The notes: generated by a model not told the origin, from the sequence alone. Positions 8,790-17,626 are shown, counted from the first letter of the stretch. The stretch is 64,000 nt of DNA from Mycobacterium sp. IDR2000157661 (GCF_022317005.1 NZ_CP081006.1:4526001-4590000), one strand, 5' to 3'. Numbers and translations: made by a program.

Positions 8790-9476
8790 ATGGCTATCGA
8801 CGTGACGGTGCTGCGCGTTTTCACCGATCCTGACGGCAATCACGGCAACCCGCTCGGCGTCGTCGACGCCGGCACCGTCGGTGCAGGCGATCGCCAGCGG
8901 ATCGCCACGCAATTGGGTTACAGCGAAACCATTTTCGTCGACCTCCCGGCCCCCGGCGCCAGCACCGCGCATGCCCGAATCCATACGCCGGCCGTCGAAC
9001 TGCCCTTCGCGGGGCACCCGACCGTCGGTGCGTCGTGGTGGTTGCGCGAGCGGGGCACCCCCGTCCACACGCTGCGCGTGCCTGCGGGCGTGGTGCAGGT
9101 CGGCTACTCCGACGAGTTGACGACGGTCAGCGCGCGTGCGGAGTGGGCGCCGGAGTTCGCCATCCATGACCTGACCTCGACCGACGACTTGTTCGCCGCC
9201 GACCCCGACGACTTTCCCGACGACGTCAACCACTACCTGTGGACCTGGACCGATCGCGAGCGTGGCGGTATCCGATCGCGCATGTTCGCCGCCGACCTCG
9301 GCGTGCCAGAGGACGAGGCCACCGGAGCCGCCGCGGTGCGCATCACCGACTACCTCAGCCGCGACCTTGCGATCGTTCAGGGCAAGGGGTCCCACATCCA
9401 CACGCAGTGGAGCGCTGATGGCTGGGTACGCATCTCCGGTCGCGTCGTCAGCGACGGCACCAGACAGGTCGAGTGA
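8790..9476 (+). CDS. PhzF family isomerase-like protein (short form)
   Basis: A 228-residue protein of the PhzF/diaminopimelate epimerase-like fold. The signatures are VFTDPDGNHGNPLGVV at residues 10-25, LGYSETIFVD with the family's catalytic-position Glu near residue 47, PAVELPFAGHPTVGA near 66-80 and EDEATGAAAVRI near 175. Many PhzF enzymes have 260-300 residues; this one is shorter but keeps the family motifs and matches the length I recall for Rv2716. It probably catalyses an isomerisation on a small carboxylated metabolite, which is not identifiable here. It is convergent with nrdR, 20 bases away; the Rv2717c gene of M. tuberculosis is absent between them. Confidence 0.87.
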   Translation: MAIDVTVLRVFTDPDGNHGNPLGVVDAGTVGAGDRQRIATQLGYSETIFVDLPAPGASTAHARIHTPAVELPFAGHPTVGASWWLRERGTPVHTLRVPAGVVQVGYSDELTTVSARAEWAPEFAIHDLTSTDDLFAADPDDFPDDVNHYLWTWTDRERGGIRSRMFAADLGVPEDEATGAAAVRITDYLSRDLAIVQGKGSHIHTQWSADGWVRISGRVVSDGTRQVE

Positions 9477-9496
9477 CCCGTCTCGGCTCAGGCGGC

Positions 9497-9967
9497 CTAG
9501 TTCGGCGTCGGCTGCGGCGACCGGCGGTGCTCTCGAAGCGCCTCGATCTCGCGCTCGAAATCCTCGGCCGAGGTGAAACCTCGGTAGACAGAGGCGAACC
9601 GCAGATACGCCACCTCGTCGAGGTCGCGCAGCGGGCCCAATATCGCCAGCCCGACCTCATGGCTGGGCACCTCGGGCGACCCGGCGGCGCGCACGGCATC
9701 CTCCACCTGCTGCGCCAGCAGATTCAACGCGTCGTCGTCCACCTGCCTGCCCTGGCACGCCCGCCGCACGCCCTTGATGACCTTCTCCCGGCTGAACGGC
9801 TCGGTCACGCCGCTGCGCTTGACCACTGCCAGCACCGCCGTCTCCACGGTGGTGAAGCGCCTACCGCATTCGGGGCATGAGCGGCGGCGCCGGATGGCCT
9901 GGCCTTCATCGGTTTCGCGCGAGTCGACCACGCGGGAATCGGGGTGACGGCAGAACGGACAGTGCAT
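9497..9967 (-). CDS. nrdR: Transcriptional repressor NrdR
   Basis: A 156-residue ATP/dATP-sensing repressor of ribonucleotide reductase genes. The start MHCPFC is at the ATG complementary to 9965-9967. The zinc ribbon uses C3 and C6 plus CPECGRRF near residue 31. The ATP-cone domain covers about 49-139, with VVKRSGVTEPFSREK at its beginning. The length is standard. Its promoter region lies between this gene and the LysM gene upstream on the same strand, about 160 bases apart, and the two could be cotranscribed. Confidence 0.95.
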   Translation of the reverse strand: MHCPFCRHPDSRVVDSRETDEGQAIRRRRSCPECGRRFTTVETAVLAVVKRSGVTEPFSREKVIKGVRRACQGRQVDDDALNLLAQQVEDAVRAAGSPEVPSHEVGLAILGPLRDLDEVAYLRFASVYRGFTSAEDFEREIEALREHRRSPQPTPN

Positions 9968-10126
9968 CACCGCTCCTTCGCCACGCCAACGTATGACCGC
10001 CTCGAACGGCTTCGAGCCTACCTGCGCAGGCCGCGAGCGGCCCAGCGCCGGTCCGAATCGCGCGTATCCGAGCGACTTGTCGCTGAACATGACTGTGCAA
10101 CAGGACTTCTCACCACCAGCCGGGGA

Positions 10127-10588
10127 TCAGCCGATCGGTGCGATGAGGGTCTGGCCGGCGTCGAGGGCAACCGATTCCAGTTGGTTCAGCTCGCGGATCC
10201 GCTCTGCCACCTCCCCGACAGGAGCGTCGGGGGCGACGCGCTGCGCGACCTGGTTCAGCGTTTCGCCGGTCTGCACCTGCACCACGGCCAGCCGGTCCGG
10301 CACCGCGGCCGGCGTAGCTCCTACCACCCCGCCGAACTGTGCCACCAGCCCGAGCCACACCGTGATGCCGCCGGCGACGAGTGCAAGGAAAACGGTGGTG
10401 GCGGGCGTGATGGGCCGGCGCCGGTGCGATGCCCGTGACATGAGCACGCCGGTACCGCGGTGGTGAAGCGGCGCCCCACCGGGCCGGTTCGACCGCGGCC
10501 GACGTGCGCCCACCTGCCGGCGAGGGGGCCTGACCTGCTGCCGCGGGGCCTCGGTGATCTCGAATTCCCGAGTGTCGAGGATCGTCAT
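10127..10588 (-). CDS. LysM-domain membrane protein, SOS-controlled (Rv2719c-like)
   Basis: A 153-residue protein starting MTILDTREFEITE, with AGGAAG just upstream. The N-terminal 50 residues are basic, probably cytoplasmic. A single hydrophobic segment lies at about 65-85 (TVFLALVAGGITVWLG). The C-terminal part (about 100-150) is a LysM-like peptidoglycan-binding module: VQVQTGETLNQVAQRV and LNQLE..LDAGQTL. This is the layout of Rv2719c/ChiZ, reported as a DNA-damage-induced cell wall hydrolase that delays division, playing the part SulA plays elsewhere. A LexA box lies 50 bases upstream, in the divergent region shared with lexA. Confidence 0.87.
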   Translation of the reverse strand: MTILDTREFEITEAPRQQVRPPRRQVGARRPRSNRPGGAPLHHRGTGVLMSRASHRRRPITPATTVFLALVAGGITVWLGLVAQFGGVVGATPAAVPDRLAVVQVQTGETLNQVAQRVAPDAPVGEVAERIRELNQLESVALDAGQTLIAPIG

Positions 10589-10637
10589 GTCTTCCTGCCT
10601 CTCAGTCGCTGTTATCGCTCTTGTGTTCGAACGATAC

Positions 10638-10653
10638 TCGATCATGTGTTCGA
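10638..10653 (-). promoter_or_regulatory. LexA (SOS) box before the LysM gene
   Basis: TCGATC-ATGT-GTTCGA differs at one base from the mycobacterial LexA box TCGAAC-N4-GTTCGA. It lies 50 bases before the start of the LysM-domain gene. A repeated TTCGAAC at 10626 may strengthen binding. Confidence 0.65.
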
Positions 10654-10773
10654 TTGATAGAACGTGTGATCGAACCGTTGCGAACGATTCCGTACGATAA
10701 AGCACCCCACCGACAGGGAGTGGGCACCGCGAGCCGACCCCTCGAACCACCCCCCGGTCGGACGCGACACGCG

Positions 10774-10789
10774 TCGAACACATGTTTGA
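10774..10789 (+). promoter_or_regulatory. LexA (SOS) box before lexA
   Basis: TCGAAC-ACAT-GTTTGA differs at one base from the palindromic mycobacterial consensus and lies 33 bases before the lexA start codon. It fits autorepression of lexA. Confidence 0.75.
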
Positions 10790-10821
10790 TTAATCGCGCG
10801 TGGCGGGTTACATTCGGCACC

Positions 10822-11517
10822 ATGGACCACAGCAGCGACGCCCCGGGCAACACCGGCGGGAGCCGAGGACTCGACACGGGTCTCACGGAACGTCAGCGCA
10901 CCATCCTCGACGTCATTCGCGCCTCGGTCACCAGCCGTGGCTATCCCCCCAGCATCAGAGAGATAGGTGACGCGGTGGGTCTGACATCGACATCGTCGGT
11001 GGCCCACCAACTGCGGACCCTCGAACGCAAAGGTTATCTGCGTCGAGATCCCAACCGCCCGCGCGCGGTCGACGTGCGCGGCACCGACGAGCACGTGACG
11101 CCGATCGTCGCCACCGACGTGGCCGGTTCCGATGCGCTACCGGAGCCCACCTTCGTGCCGGTGCTGGGCCGCATCGCCGCCGGCGGGCCCATCCTCGCCG
11201 AAGAGGCCGTCGAGGACGTTTTCCCGCTGCCCCGCGAACTGGTCGGCGAGGGTTCGCTGTTCCTGCTGAAGGTCGTGGGTGACTCGATGGTGGACGCGGC
11301 GATCTGCGACGGCGACTGGGTGGTGGTGCGTCAGCAGAATGTCGCCGACAATGGCGACATCGTGGCGGCGATGATCGACGGCGAAGCGACGGTCAAGACG
11401 TTCAAGCGCACCCGCGGGCAGGTTTGGCTGATGCCGCACAACCCGGCGTTCGACCCGATTCCAGGCAACGAGGCCGCGGTGCTCGGCAAGGTCGTCACCG
11501 TCATCCGCAAGATCTAG
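10822..11517 (+). CDS. lexA: LexA repressor
   Basis: A 231-residue SOS repressor, starting at ATG 10822 (MDHSSDAPG); the frame is open further upstream but covers the operator. The N-terminal winged helix (about 20-88) contains the family PPSIREIGDAVGLTSTSSV. Self-cleavage is expected between A120 and G121 in GRIAAGGP. The catalytic pair is S155 (GDSM) and K192 (VKTF), both present. The C-terminal part also mediates dimerisation. It is divergent from the LysM gene. Its TAG stop overlaps the stop of the convergent LGFP-repeat gene within one CTAG. Confidence 0.97.
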   Translation: MDHSSDAPGNTGGSRGLDTGLTERQRTILDVIRASVTSRGYPPSIREIGDAVGLTSTSSVAHQLRTLERKGYLRRDPNRPRAVDVRGTDEHVTPIVATDVAGSDALPEPTFVPVLGRIAAGGPILAEEAVEDVFPLPRELVGEGSLFLLKVVGDSMVDAAICDGDWVVVRQQNVADNGDIVAAMIDGEATVKTFKRTRGQVWLMPHNPAFDPIPGNEAAVLGKVVTVIRKI

Positions 11518-13457
11518 TCCCCGCGGACGAACCCGTTCGTGACGGCGAATTCCTCGCTGGAGAACCATATTTCGGCGCGAACGTCGTCGTACCCCGCGCT
11601 TCCTGGCGACCAGTACCGACCCGTCTGAGTGTCGGCCTTCACCGGGTAGCCCTCCGGGGCCTCATCGGAGTCGCCCAGCGGTAAGCGAAACGCAGGCTGC
11701 GCCACTTCCGGTTCGTCGATCTCGATGCGCGCATGCCTGCCGGTGTCGGTGAGCGGATCGTGTTCGATCATGGGCTCGGCACCGGTCACCACGGGCGTCG
11801 GTGCGGTGTCCACGGCGTCGGGGTCCTCCTCGTCGGTGCCCTGGTCCGTAGGCGGCTGTGACGGTTCGTCCTCGACATCGCGCGGGGCTTCCCATGGATT
11901 CGGCGAGGCCGCGGACCCCGCGAAGGCGCCCATCCCCTCGCTGGCATACCGATCGCCGAACATCGCGGCCGAGTAGTCGTCGGCCGGTTCGGACGTCTCC
12001 CGGGGCCCCACCGCGCTGTAGACCCGATCGACGTCACTGGCGAAGCCGTCGTCGAACTCCTCACCGCCGAAGGGATCCCGGTCCGACCCGCGGCCGTCGT
12101 CGTCTCCGCCGCGTCGGCTGCGCACCGCCGCGAAGACCACGAGGCCGATGAGCATCAGCACTGGCACGAGAGCCAGCAGCCACCACCAGCTGAACTCGAA
12201 CCATCCGCGGTCGGAATCGGAGGCCTGCGGGCTCGCGGGCGCCTCCCCGGGCGCCTGCTCACCTGGCACCTGCAGGTCGGACAACTGGGCGGCGAGATCC
12301 GGCGGCTCGGTGGTGAATTCGCGGGTGGACCTGTCCCAATTGATCACCCCGCCGCTGAACCGCTGCGTGACGACGTCACCGCTCTCGCTCTGGTCGGCAA
12401 CCGGCGCGCCGAGCGGCCCCGCGGCTCCGTCCAGCTCGGCCCAAGCGGCCTTCATGGCGCCGCGCACGATGACGGCGCCGTAGTCGGGCGTCCAGAAGAT
12501 GACCGGCTTGTCCTCGGCGGCGAAGGTGACCATTCGGCTCTCCGTGGCCAGGCCACCGTCGACCTCACTGGTGGCCGGGAAACCGAGATCGCCCTCCGGT
12601 CCGCCAACGCTCTCGTACTTGGCGAGCACCTGGCCGGTGACCACCCTGGCGCCGGTGGCCGGACTGTAGAAGATCTTGCCGCCCGCGAAGTCCTGCGCGA
12701 GCCCGTCCTTGCCGATGGGATACGGCGGCCCCTCCGCGGCTCCCAGCGGACCGAGGGGACCGCCGGCGGCGCGGCGGGCCGCGTTGATCGCGGAGGTCGG
12801 GTCATCGGGCACCGCGAGGTCGCCCAGCTGTCCCGCCAGGTCGGGCGGCACGGTGGTGAAGGTCTTGTCGCGCATGTTGTACGACAGCTCACCGCCGGTG
12901 AACGTCTGGGAGACGACGTCACCGCGGAAGGTCTCGTCGCTGGTGGGCACTCCCAACACTCCCGACGATCCGCCCAGCGCGTCCCATGCCGCGTTGATCG
13001 CACCGCGGACGACGTGGGCGCCGGTGGCCGGGGTCCAGAAGATGACCGGGTTGTCGCTCGCGCTGAACGTGCTGTTGCGGCTCTGCGGCGCGCGGCCGGG
13101 GCCCTCATCGATGGTGGGGAAACCGAGGTCGCTGTCGGCCGGGCCGCCCAGCGACTCGTACTTCTCCAGGATCGCGCCCTGCACGTAGTGCGCGCCCGTC
13201 GCCGGGGTGAAGAACATCTTGCCGCCGGTGTAGTTCTGCGCGAAGCCCTCGCCGGCCCGGTACACGTCGCCCTGCTTGGGTCCCAGCGGTCCGCCGGCGC
13301 CGCCGCTGGCCTCCCATGCCGCGGTGATGGCGGCGTTGGCGTCGGCTTCCGGCTGCGCTGCGGCTACGGGCGCCAGCACCAGGGCAGCCGCAATCACCAC
13401 CAGACCGGTCGCCAGCCGGCCCAGCACCGTCGTGCGCCGGGTGTCACGCCCGCTCAT
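11514..13457 (-). CDS. LGFP-repeat protein with C-terminal membrane anchor
   Basis: A 647-residue protein starting MSGRDTRRTTV, with a GGGAGGG ribosome binding site. Residues about 10-35 form a signal peptide ending near APVAAAQP. About six LGFP-type repeats follow (DLGFPTID, VLGVPTSD, DLGFPATS, PLGAPVAD and variants) up to roughly residue 400. LGFP repeats occur in actinobacterial envelope proteins and are thought to bind the cell wall arabinogalactan-peptidoglycan region. A transmembrane helix lies near 425-450 (WWLLALVPVLMLIGLVVFAA). The last 190 residues are acidic, disordered and probably cytoplasmic. It matches Rv2721c by position and layout. The joining of outside repeats to a long inside tail could be sensory or structural; this is inference. 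Confidence 0.85.
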   Translation of the reverse strand: MSGRDTRRTTVLGRLATGLVVIAAALVLAPVAAAQPEADANAAITAAWEASGGAGGPLGPKQGDVYRAGEGFAQNYTGGKMFFTPATGAHYVQGAILEKYESLGGPADSDLGFPTIDEGPGRAPQSRNSTFSASDNPVIFWTPATGAHVVRGAINAAWDALGGSSGVLGVPTSDETFRGDVVSQTFTGGELSYNMRDKTFTTVPPDLAGQLGDLAVPDDPTSAINAARRAAGGPLGPLGAAEGPPYPIGKDGLAQDFAGGKIFYSPATGARVVTGQVLAKYESVGGPEGDLGFPATSEVDGGLATESRMVTFAAEDKPVIFWTPDYGAVIVRGAMKAAWAELDGAAGPLGAPVADQSESGDVVTQRFSGGVINWDRSTREFTTEPPDLAAQLSDLQVPGEQAPGEAPASPQASDSDRGWFEFSWWWLLALVPVLMLIGLVVFAAVRSRRGGDDDGRGSDRDPFGGEEFDDGFASDVDRVYSAVGPRETSEPADDYSAAMFGDRYASEGMGAFAGSAASPNPWEAPRDVEDEPSQPPTDQGTDEEDPDAVDTAPTPVVTGAEPMIEHDPLTDTGRHARIEIDEPEVAQPAFRLPLGDSDEAPEGYPVKADTQTGRYWSPGSAGYDDVRAEIWFSSEEFAVTNGFVRGD

Positions 13458-13620
13458 TCGCCCTCCCGGGGTCGGCGGGAAATCCCGCACAGATTCTGCG
13501 CCTGGCAACTATCCGTCAGCGGATGCCGATAACCGACGAATTCGCGAATCTTGGAGAGAAACTACCCGCCGCCACCCCCGCCGCTGCAGATAACCCGCGC
13601 GCCGCGCCGAATCCGGGTGA

Positions 13621-14781
13621 TCAAACGCCCATGCTGCGGCCGATGATCTCCTTCATGATCTCGGTGGTCCCACCGTAAATGGTCTGCACACGAGCATCGA
13701 GATAAGCCCGCGCGACGGGATATTCCCGCATATAGCCATAGCCGCCGTGCAATTGCAGACAGCGGTCGATCAAATGGACCTGTTTCTCGGTCGAATACCA
13801 TTTCGCCATCGCGGCCTGCTCGGCGGTGAGCTTGCCGTCGAGATGGAGCCGGATGAACCCGTCGACCATCATGCGCACCACGGTCGCCTCGGTCGCCAGC
13901 TCGGCCAGCAGGAACCGGCTGTTCTGCTGGCTGCCGATCGGGCGCCCGAATGCCTTGCGCTCCTTGGTGTATTCGAGCGTCGACTCGAGCACCGACTCCA
14001 TCGCAGTCGCCGCCATCACCGCGATCCCGATCCGCTCCTGCGGAAGGTTCTGCATCAGATAGATGAAGCCCTGGCCCTCCTCGCCGAGGAGATTCTCCGC
14101 GGGCACCTTCACGTCGGTGAACGACAGCTCGGCGGTGTCCTGAGCGTCCAGGCCGATCTTGTCGAGTTTGCGGCCGCGCTCGAAGCCATCCATGCCCCGC
14201 TCCACGACGAGCAGCGAGAAGCCCAGCGCGCCCTTGTCCGGATCGGTGCAGGCGACCACGATCACCAGGTCGGCGTTGATGCCGTTGGTGATGAAGGTCT
14301 TCGCGCCGTTGAGGATGTATTGGTCCCCCTGCTTGACCGCCCGGGTCTTGATCGCCTGCAGGTCGCTACCGGTGCCGGGCTCGGTCATGGCGATCGCCGT
14401 GATCAGCTCTCCGCTGCAGAACTTCGGCAGCCAGCGCTGTTTCTGCTCCTCGGTGGTCAGGCGTAGCAGGTAGGGCGCCACGACGTCGTTGTGCAGCGTG
14501 TACCCGATGCCGCTGTATCGGCCCGCGGTCGTCTCCTCGGTGACGATCACGTTGTACCGGAAGTCGGGGTTTCCGCCGCCGCCGTACTCCTCCGGCACGG
14601 CCATCCCGAGGAAGCCCTGCTTGCCGGCCTCGAGCCAGACGTCGCGATCGACGATCTTGTCTCGTTCCCATTGCTCGTGGTGCGGCGCGACGTGACGCTC
14701 GAGGAAGGCGCGATAGGACTCCCGGAAGAGATCGTGCTCGGGCTCGAACAGGGTGCGCTCGTAGTGGACGACTCCGCCCAT
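13621..14781 (-). CDS. fadE20: Acyl-CoA dehydrogenase (FadE20-like)
   Basis: A 386-residue FAD-dependent acyl-CoA dehydrogenase, the usual length for this family. The start is MGGVVHYERTLFEPEHDLFR. AITAIAMTEPGTGSDLQAIK is the family's first signature, binding substrate and FAD. LQLHGGYGYMREYPVARAYLD is the second. The GGTTEIMKEIIGR near the C-terminus closes the active site. It acts on acyl-CoA thioesters in the cytoplasm; substrate chain length is not readable. It matches Rv2724c by position before hflX. The region between it and the LGFP-repeat gene (about 160 bases) shows no other gene. Confidence 0.93.
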   Translation of the reverse strand: MGGVVHYERTLFEPEHDLFRESYRAFLERHVAPHHEQWERDKIVDRDVWLEAGKQGFLGMAVPEEYGGGGNPDFRYNVIVTEETTAGRYSGIGYTLHNDVVAPYLLRLTTEEQKQRWLPKFCSGELITAIAMTEPGTGSDLQAIKTRAVKQGDQYILNGAKTFITNGINADLVIVVACTDPDKGALGFSLLVVERGMDGFERGRKLDKIGLDAQDTAELSFTDVKVPAENLLGEEGQGFIYLMQNLPQERIGIAVMAATAMESVLESTLEYTKERKAFGRPIGSQQNSRFLLAELATEATVVRMMVDGFIRLHLDGKLTAEQAAMAKWYSTEKQVHLIDRCLQLHGGYGYMREYPVARAYLDARVQTIYGGTTEIMKEIIGRSMGV

Positions 14782-14983
14782 GACATGACCTCCGCGGTTG
14801 GTCTGACAAGTTTCCGGCCAAGGTACCCCATCAACCGGATGGTTGGTCGACGGTGGAGGCACCGGTCACCTCCCCGTCATCGCCCGTGCGGCCCGTTCCG
14901 GTGTGAAGTACCGCACCTTTCGTTTGCCGGATATCTCCGACAGGGAACACCCCAGCCATCACCGAACCGAGTGGAGGACATTG

Positions 14984-15232
14984 ATGTCGAACGACAACAA
15001 GAACAACAGCGGCCCCGAAGAGGGCATCAAGGGCGTCGTCGAAGGCGTGAAGGGCAAGGCCAAAGAGGTGATCGGTGCCGTCGCCGGTCGCGACGACCTC
15101 TACCGCGAGGGCCAGGCGCAACAGGACAAGGCCGACGCGCAGCGCAATGCCGCGCAGAAGGAAGCCGAGGCCGAGAGCGCTCGGGCGGCGGCCAAGACCG
15201 CCGAGAAGAAGCAGGAGTCCGAACAGCAGTAA
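14984..15232 (+). CDS. CsbD-family stress response protein
   Basis: An 82-residue, highly charged protein starting at ATG 14984 with GGAGG at 14973-14977. The CsbD signature is EEGIKGVVEGVKGKAKEVIG at residues 12-31 and then GRDDLYREGQAQQDKADAQ. The rest is an Ala/Lys/Glu-rich amphipathic helix. In Bacillus CsbD belongs to the SigB general stress regulon; the biochemical role is unknown. GTTT at 14922 and GGGAAC at 14943, 17 bases apart, faintly resemble a SigF promoter, but the second element is a poor match. A strong hairpin terminator follows immediately. Confidence 0.87.
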   Translation: MSNDNKNNSGPEEGIKGVVEGVKGKAKEVIGAVAGRDDLYREGQAQQDKADAQRNAAQKEAEAESARAAAKTAEKKQESEQQ

Positions 15233-15244
15233 TCCGGCTCATCG

Positions 15245-15280
15245 CGAAAAGCCCCGCACCGTGTGGTGCGGGGCTTTTCG
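15245..15280. terminator. Bidirectional hairpin terminator between CsbD-like gene and hflX
   Basis: A perfect 16-base-pair stem with a GTGT loop: CGAAAAGCCCCGCACC pairs with GGTGCGGGGCTTTTCG. CTTTT on each outer arm gives a U-rich tail when read from either strand. It lies 12 bases after the CsbD-like stop and 11 bases after the hflX stop, so it can end both convergent transcripts. Confidence 0.9.
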
Positions 15281-15291
15281 CCTGTCCGGGG

Positions 15292-16740
15292 TCAGAAGGT
15301 CGCGTAGTCGCGCAGGCTGGCCGCCAGCGCGAGGGGCACCCTGGCCTTGATCCGGGTGCCGTCGGCGGTGTGCTCGGTCGCGTCGACCCGGCCGTCGGCG
15401 TGCACGCGGTTGACCAGATCACCGCGGTCGTACGGGATCGTCACGTCCACCGCGGTGTCGGTGGGTGTGATCAACTCGGCCATCCGCTGCTGCAACCGCT
15501 CCAGGCCGTCACCGGTGCGCGCGGAGACGAACACCGCGTCGGGCAACGCCCCGCGCAGGTGCGCCAGCGTCAGGCCGCCGGCAGCGTCGATCTTGTTGAC
15601 CACCAGCAACTCCGGGGCACGGCTGCCCGCACGGTCGGCGATCACGTCGTTGACCACTTCGCGAACGGCGTTGATCTGCGCCAGTGGGTTCGCATCGGAC
15701 CCGTCGACGACGTGCACCAGCAGGTCGGCGTCGACGACCTCCTCCAACGTGGAACGGAACGCCTCCACCAACTGGGTGGGCAGGTGCCGCACGAACCCAA
15801 CGGTGTCGGTCAGCACGAACGGCCGTCCATCGCTGAATTCGCCTCGCCGCGTTGTCGGTTCGAGGGTGGCGAACAATGCGTTCTCCACCAGGACCCCGGC
15901 TCCGGTCAAGGCGTTGAGCAGACTGGACTTACCCGCGTTGGTGTAGCCGACGATGGCGATCGACGGGATCTCGCTGCGCCGCCTGCCGCCGCGCTGCGTG
16001 TCGCGGATCTTCTTCATGTCCCTGATGTCCCGGCGCAGCTTGGCCATGCGCTCGCGGATGCGGCGGCGGTCGGTCTCGATCTTCGTCTCGCCGGGACCGC
16101 GGGTGCCCACTCCCCCGCCTGCACCACCGGCACGTCCACCGGCCTGCCGCGACATCGACTCGCCCCATCCGCGCAGCCGCGGGAGCATGTACTCCATCTG
16201 CGCGAGAGTGACTTGCGCCTTGCCCTCCCGACTTGTCGCATGCTGGGCGAAGATGTCGAGGATCAGCGCGGTGCGGTCGATGACCTTCACCTTCACCGCC
16301 TTCTCCAGCGCAGTCAGCTGGGCCGGGCTGAGCTCGCCGTCGCAGATCACGGTGTCGGCGCCGGTGGCGAGCACGATCTCGCGCAGTTCGGCGGCTTTGC
16401 CGGAGCCGATGTAGGTCGACGCGTCCGGCTTGTCGCGCCGCTGGATGAGCCCCTCGAACACCTCCGAGCCCGCGGTTTCGGCGAGGGCGGCGAGTTCGGC
16501 CAAGCTGGCTTCGGCGTCGGCCGCGCTGCCCTCGGTCCAAACACCCACCAGCACAACGCGTTCCAGGCGCAGCTGGCGGTACTCGACCTCGGAGACGTCG
16601 GCGAGTTCGGTCGACAGACCGGCCACGCGGCGCAGCGCCGTGCGGTCTTCGAGCGCCAGTTCACCCGCACTCGGGGTATCGCGGAGGGGATCGGGATACG
16701 TCATAGGCGAATAGACATTCGCACGCAGATCACTTTTCAT
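15292..16740 (-). CDS. hflX: GTPase HflX
   Basis: A ribosome-associated GTPase, 482 residues from the ATG at 16740; a second ATG at 16704 (MTYPDPLRD) would give 470 residues and may be the true start. The N-terminal HflX domain covers about 40-200 and includes the GSGKAAELRE and TGADTVICDGELSPAQ stretches. A Gly-rich coiled-coil linker follows (GGRAGGAGGGVGTRGPGETK). The G domain begins at GYTNAGKS (P-loop) and includes DTVGF (G3) and NKID (G4). HflX splits stalled ribosomes after heat or antibiotic stress. It is the last gene of the miaA-dapF-hflX operon, nine bases after the dapF stop. Confidence 0.93.
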   Translation of the reverse strand: MKSDLRANVYSPMTYPDPLRDTPSAGELALEDRTALRRVAGLSTELADVSEVEYRQLRLERVVLVGVWTEGSAADAEASLAELAALAETAGSEVFEGLIQRRDKPDASTYIGSGKAAELREIVLATGADTVICDGELSPAQLTALEKAVKVKVIDRTALILDIFAQHATSREGKAQVTLAQMEYMLPRLRGWGESMSRQAGGRAGGAGGGVGTRGPGETKIETDRRRIRERMAKLRRDIRDMKKIRDTQRGGRRRSEIPSIAIVGYTNAGKSSLLNALTGAGVLVENALFATLEPTTRRGEFSDGRPFVLTDTVGFVRHLPTQLVEAFRSTLEEVVDADLLVHVVDGSDANPLAQINAVREVVNDVIADRAGSRAPELLVVNKIDAAGGLTLAHLRGALPDAVFVSARTGDGLERLQQRMAELITPTDTAVDVTIPYDRGDLVNRVHADGRVDATEHTADGTRIKARVPLALAASLRDYATF

Positions 16741-16749
16741 GCACCCCAA

Positions 16750-17622
16750 TTAACGTTGCGCAGCATTCCACCATTCCTCCGCGAGCTCTCCGTGTGCCAC
16801 CAGCACTGACGGACCACGCAGGAAGCTGGTGGCTTCGGTGACGGAGACGTCGACCTCACCGCCCGGGACGCACACGGTGACGGTGCCGGTCGTGGCACCG
16901 GAAAAGGCCAGCGCCGCGACCGCCGCCGCCACGGTGCCCGTGCCGCACGACCGGGTCTCGCCGACGCCGCGCTCGTGCACGCGCATGAACACGCGGTCCT
17001 CGATCGGCGCCGTGAGCACCTCGACGTTCACGCCGTCGGGAAACTGCGCGCGGTCGAACGACACCGGTGCTCCGACGTCGAGCGCGGCGAGCTCTTTGTC
17101 GGTCATGTCCGGGTCGACGCAGGCCAGGTGCGGATTGCCGACGTCGATCGCCAGCCCCGAGAACGGGCGCCCACCAACGATCGCCTCACCGATGCCGACC
17201 CGGTTCGTCTTGCCCATCTCGACCGTCACGTGCGCGTTGGTGGCGTCCCAGTAGTGCAGCGTGACCGGCCGGGGTCCGGCCAGCGAGCCGACGACGAACT
17301 GGTCGCGGCTCTCCAACCCGCTGGCGCGCAGATAGTGCGCGAAGACCCGCAAGCCGTTGCCGCACATCTGGGCGATCGATCCGTCGGCGTTGCGGTAGTC
17401 CATGTACCAGTCGCCGGGCGACACGCCCTCCGGCAGCCGCCCGAACACCCCCAGCCGCTGCGCGCCCTCGGCGGTGATCACCCGCAGCACGCCGTCGGCG
17501 CCCAGCCCCCGGTGCCGGTCGCACAGCGCGGACACGGCGGCAGGCGACAGACTCAGCCGGGCGTCCGGGTCGGGCAGCAGCACGAAGTCGTTCTCCGTGC
17601 CGTGACCCTTGGCGAACCTCAT
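16750..17622 (-). CDS. dapF: Diaminopimelate epimerase
   Basis: A 290-residue enzyme that converts LL- to meso-diaminopimelate for lysine and peptidoglycan synthesis. MRFAKGHGTENDFVLL is a typical N-terminus. The two catalytic cysteines are C87 in MCGNGLR and the Cys in SCGTGTVAAA near residue 225. The pseudo-symmetric two-domain layout is complete. It sits four bases after the miaA stop and just before hflX, so cotranscription is likely. dapA elsewhere in this window serves the same pathway but is not linked. Confidence 0.96.
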   Translation of the reverse strand: MRFAKGHGTENDFVLLPDPDARLSLSPAAVSALCDRHRGLGADGVLRVITAEGAQRLGVFGRLPEGVSPGDWYMDYRNADGSIAQMCGNGLRVFAHYLRASGLESRDQFVVGSLAGPRPVTLHYWDATNAHVTVEMGKTNRVGIGEAIVGGRPFSGLAIDVGNPHLACVDPDMTDKELAALDVGAPVSFDRAQFPDGVNVEVLTAPIEDRVFMRVHERGVGETRSCGTGTVAAAVAALAFSGATTGTVTVCVPGGEVDVSVTEATSFLRGPSVLVAHGELAEEWWNAAQR

Positions 17623-17626
17623 TGGC

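Noticed and set aside
7431..9401. 656-residue minus-strand open frame opposite the hydrolase and PhzF genes
   Set aside because: Composition is that of an antisense shadow, and the plus-strand genes have strong family motifs.
14922..14948. GTTT-N17-GGGAAC before the CsbD-like gene as a SigF promoter
   Set aside because: The second element should be close to GGGTAT; the match is too weak for a separate feature.
14491..16809. 772-residue plus-strand frame opposite fadE and hflX
   Set aside because: It runs through the CsbD-like gene in another frame, through a perfect terminator and opposite two conserved genes.
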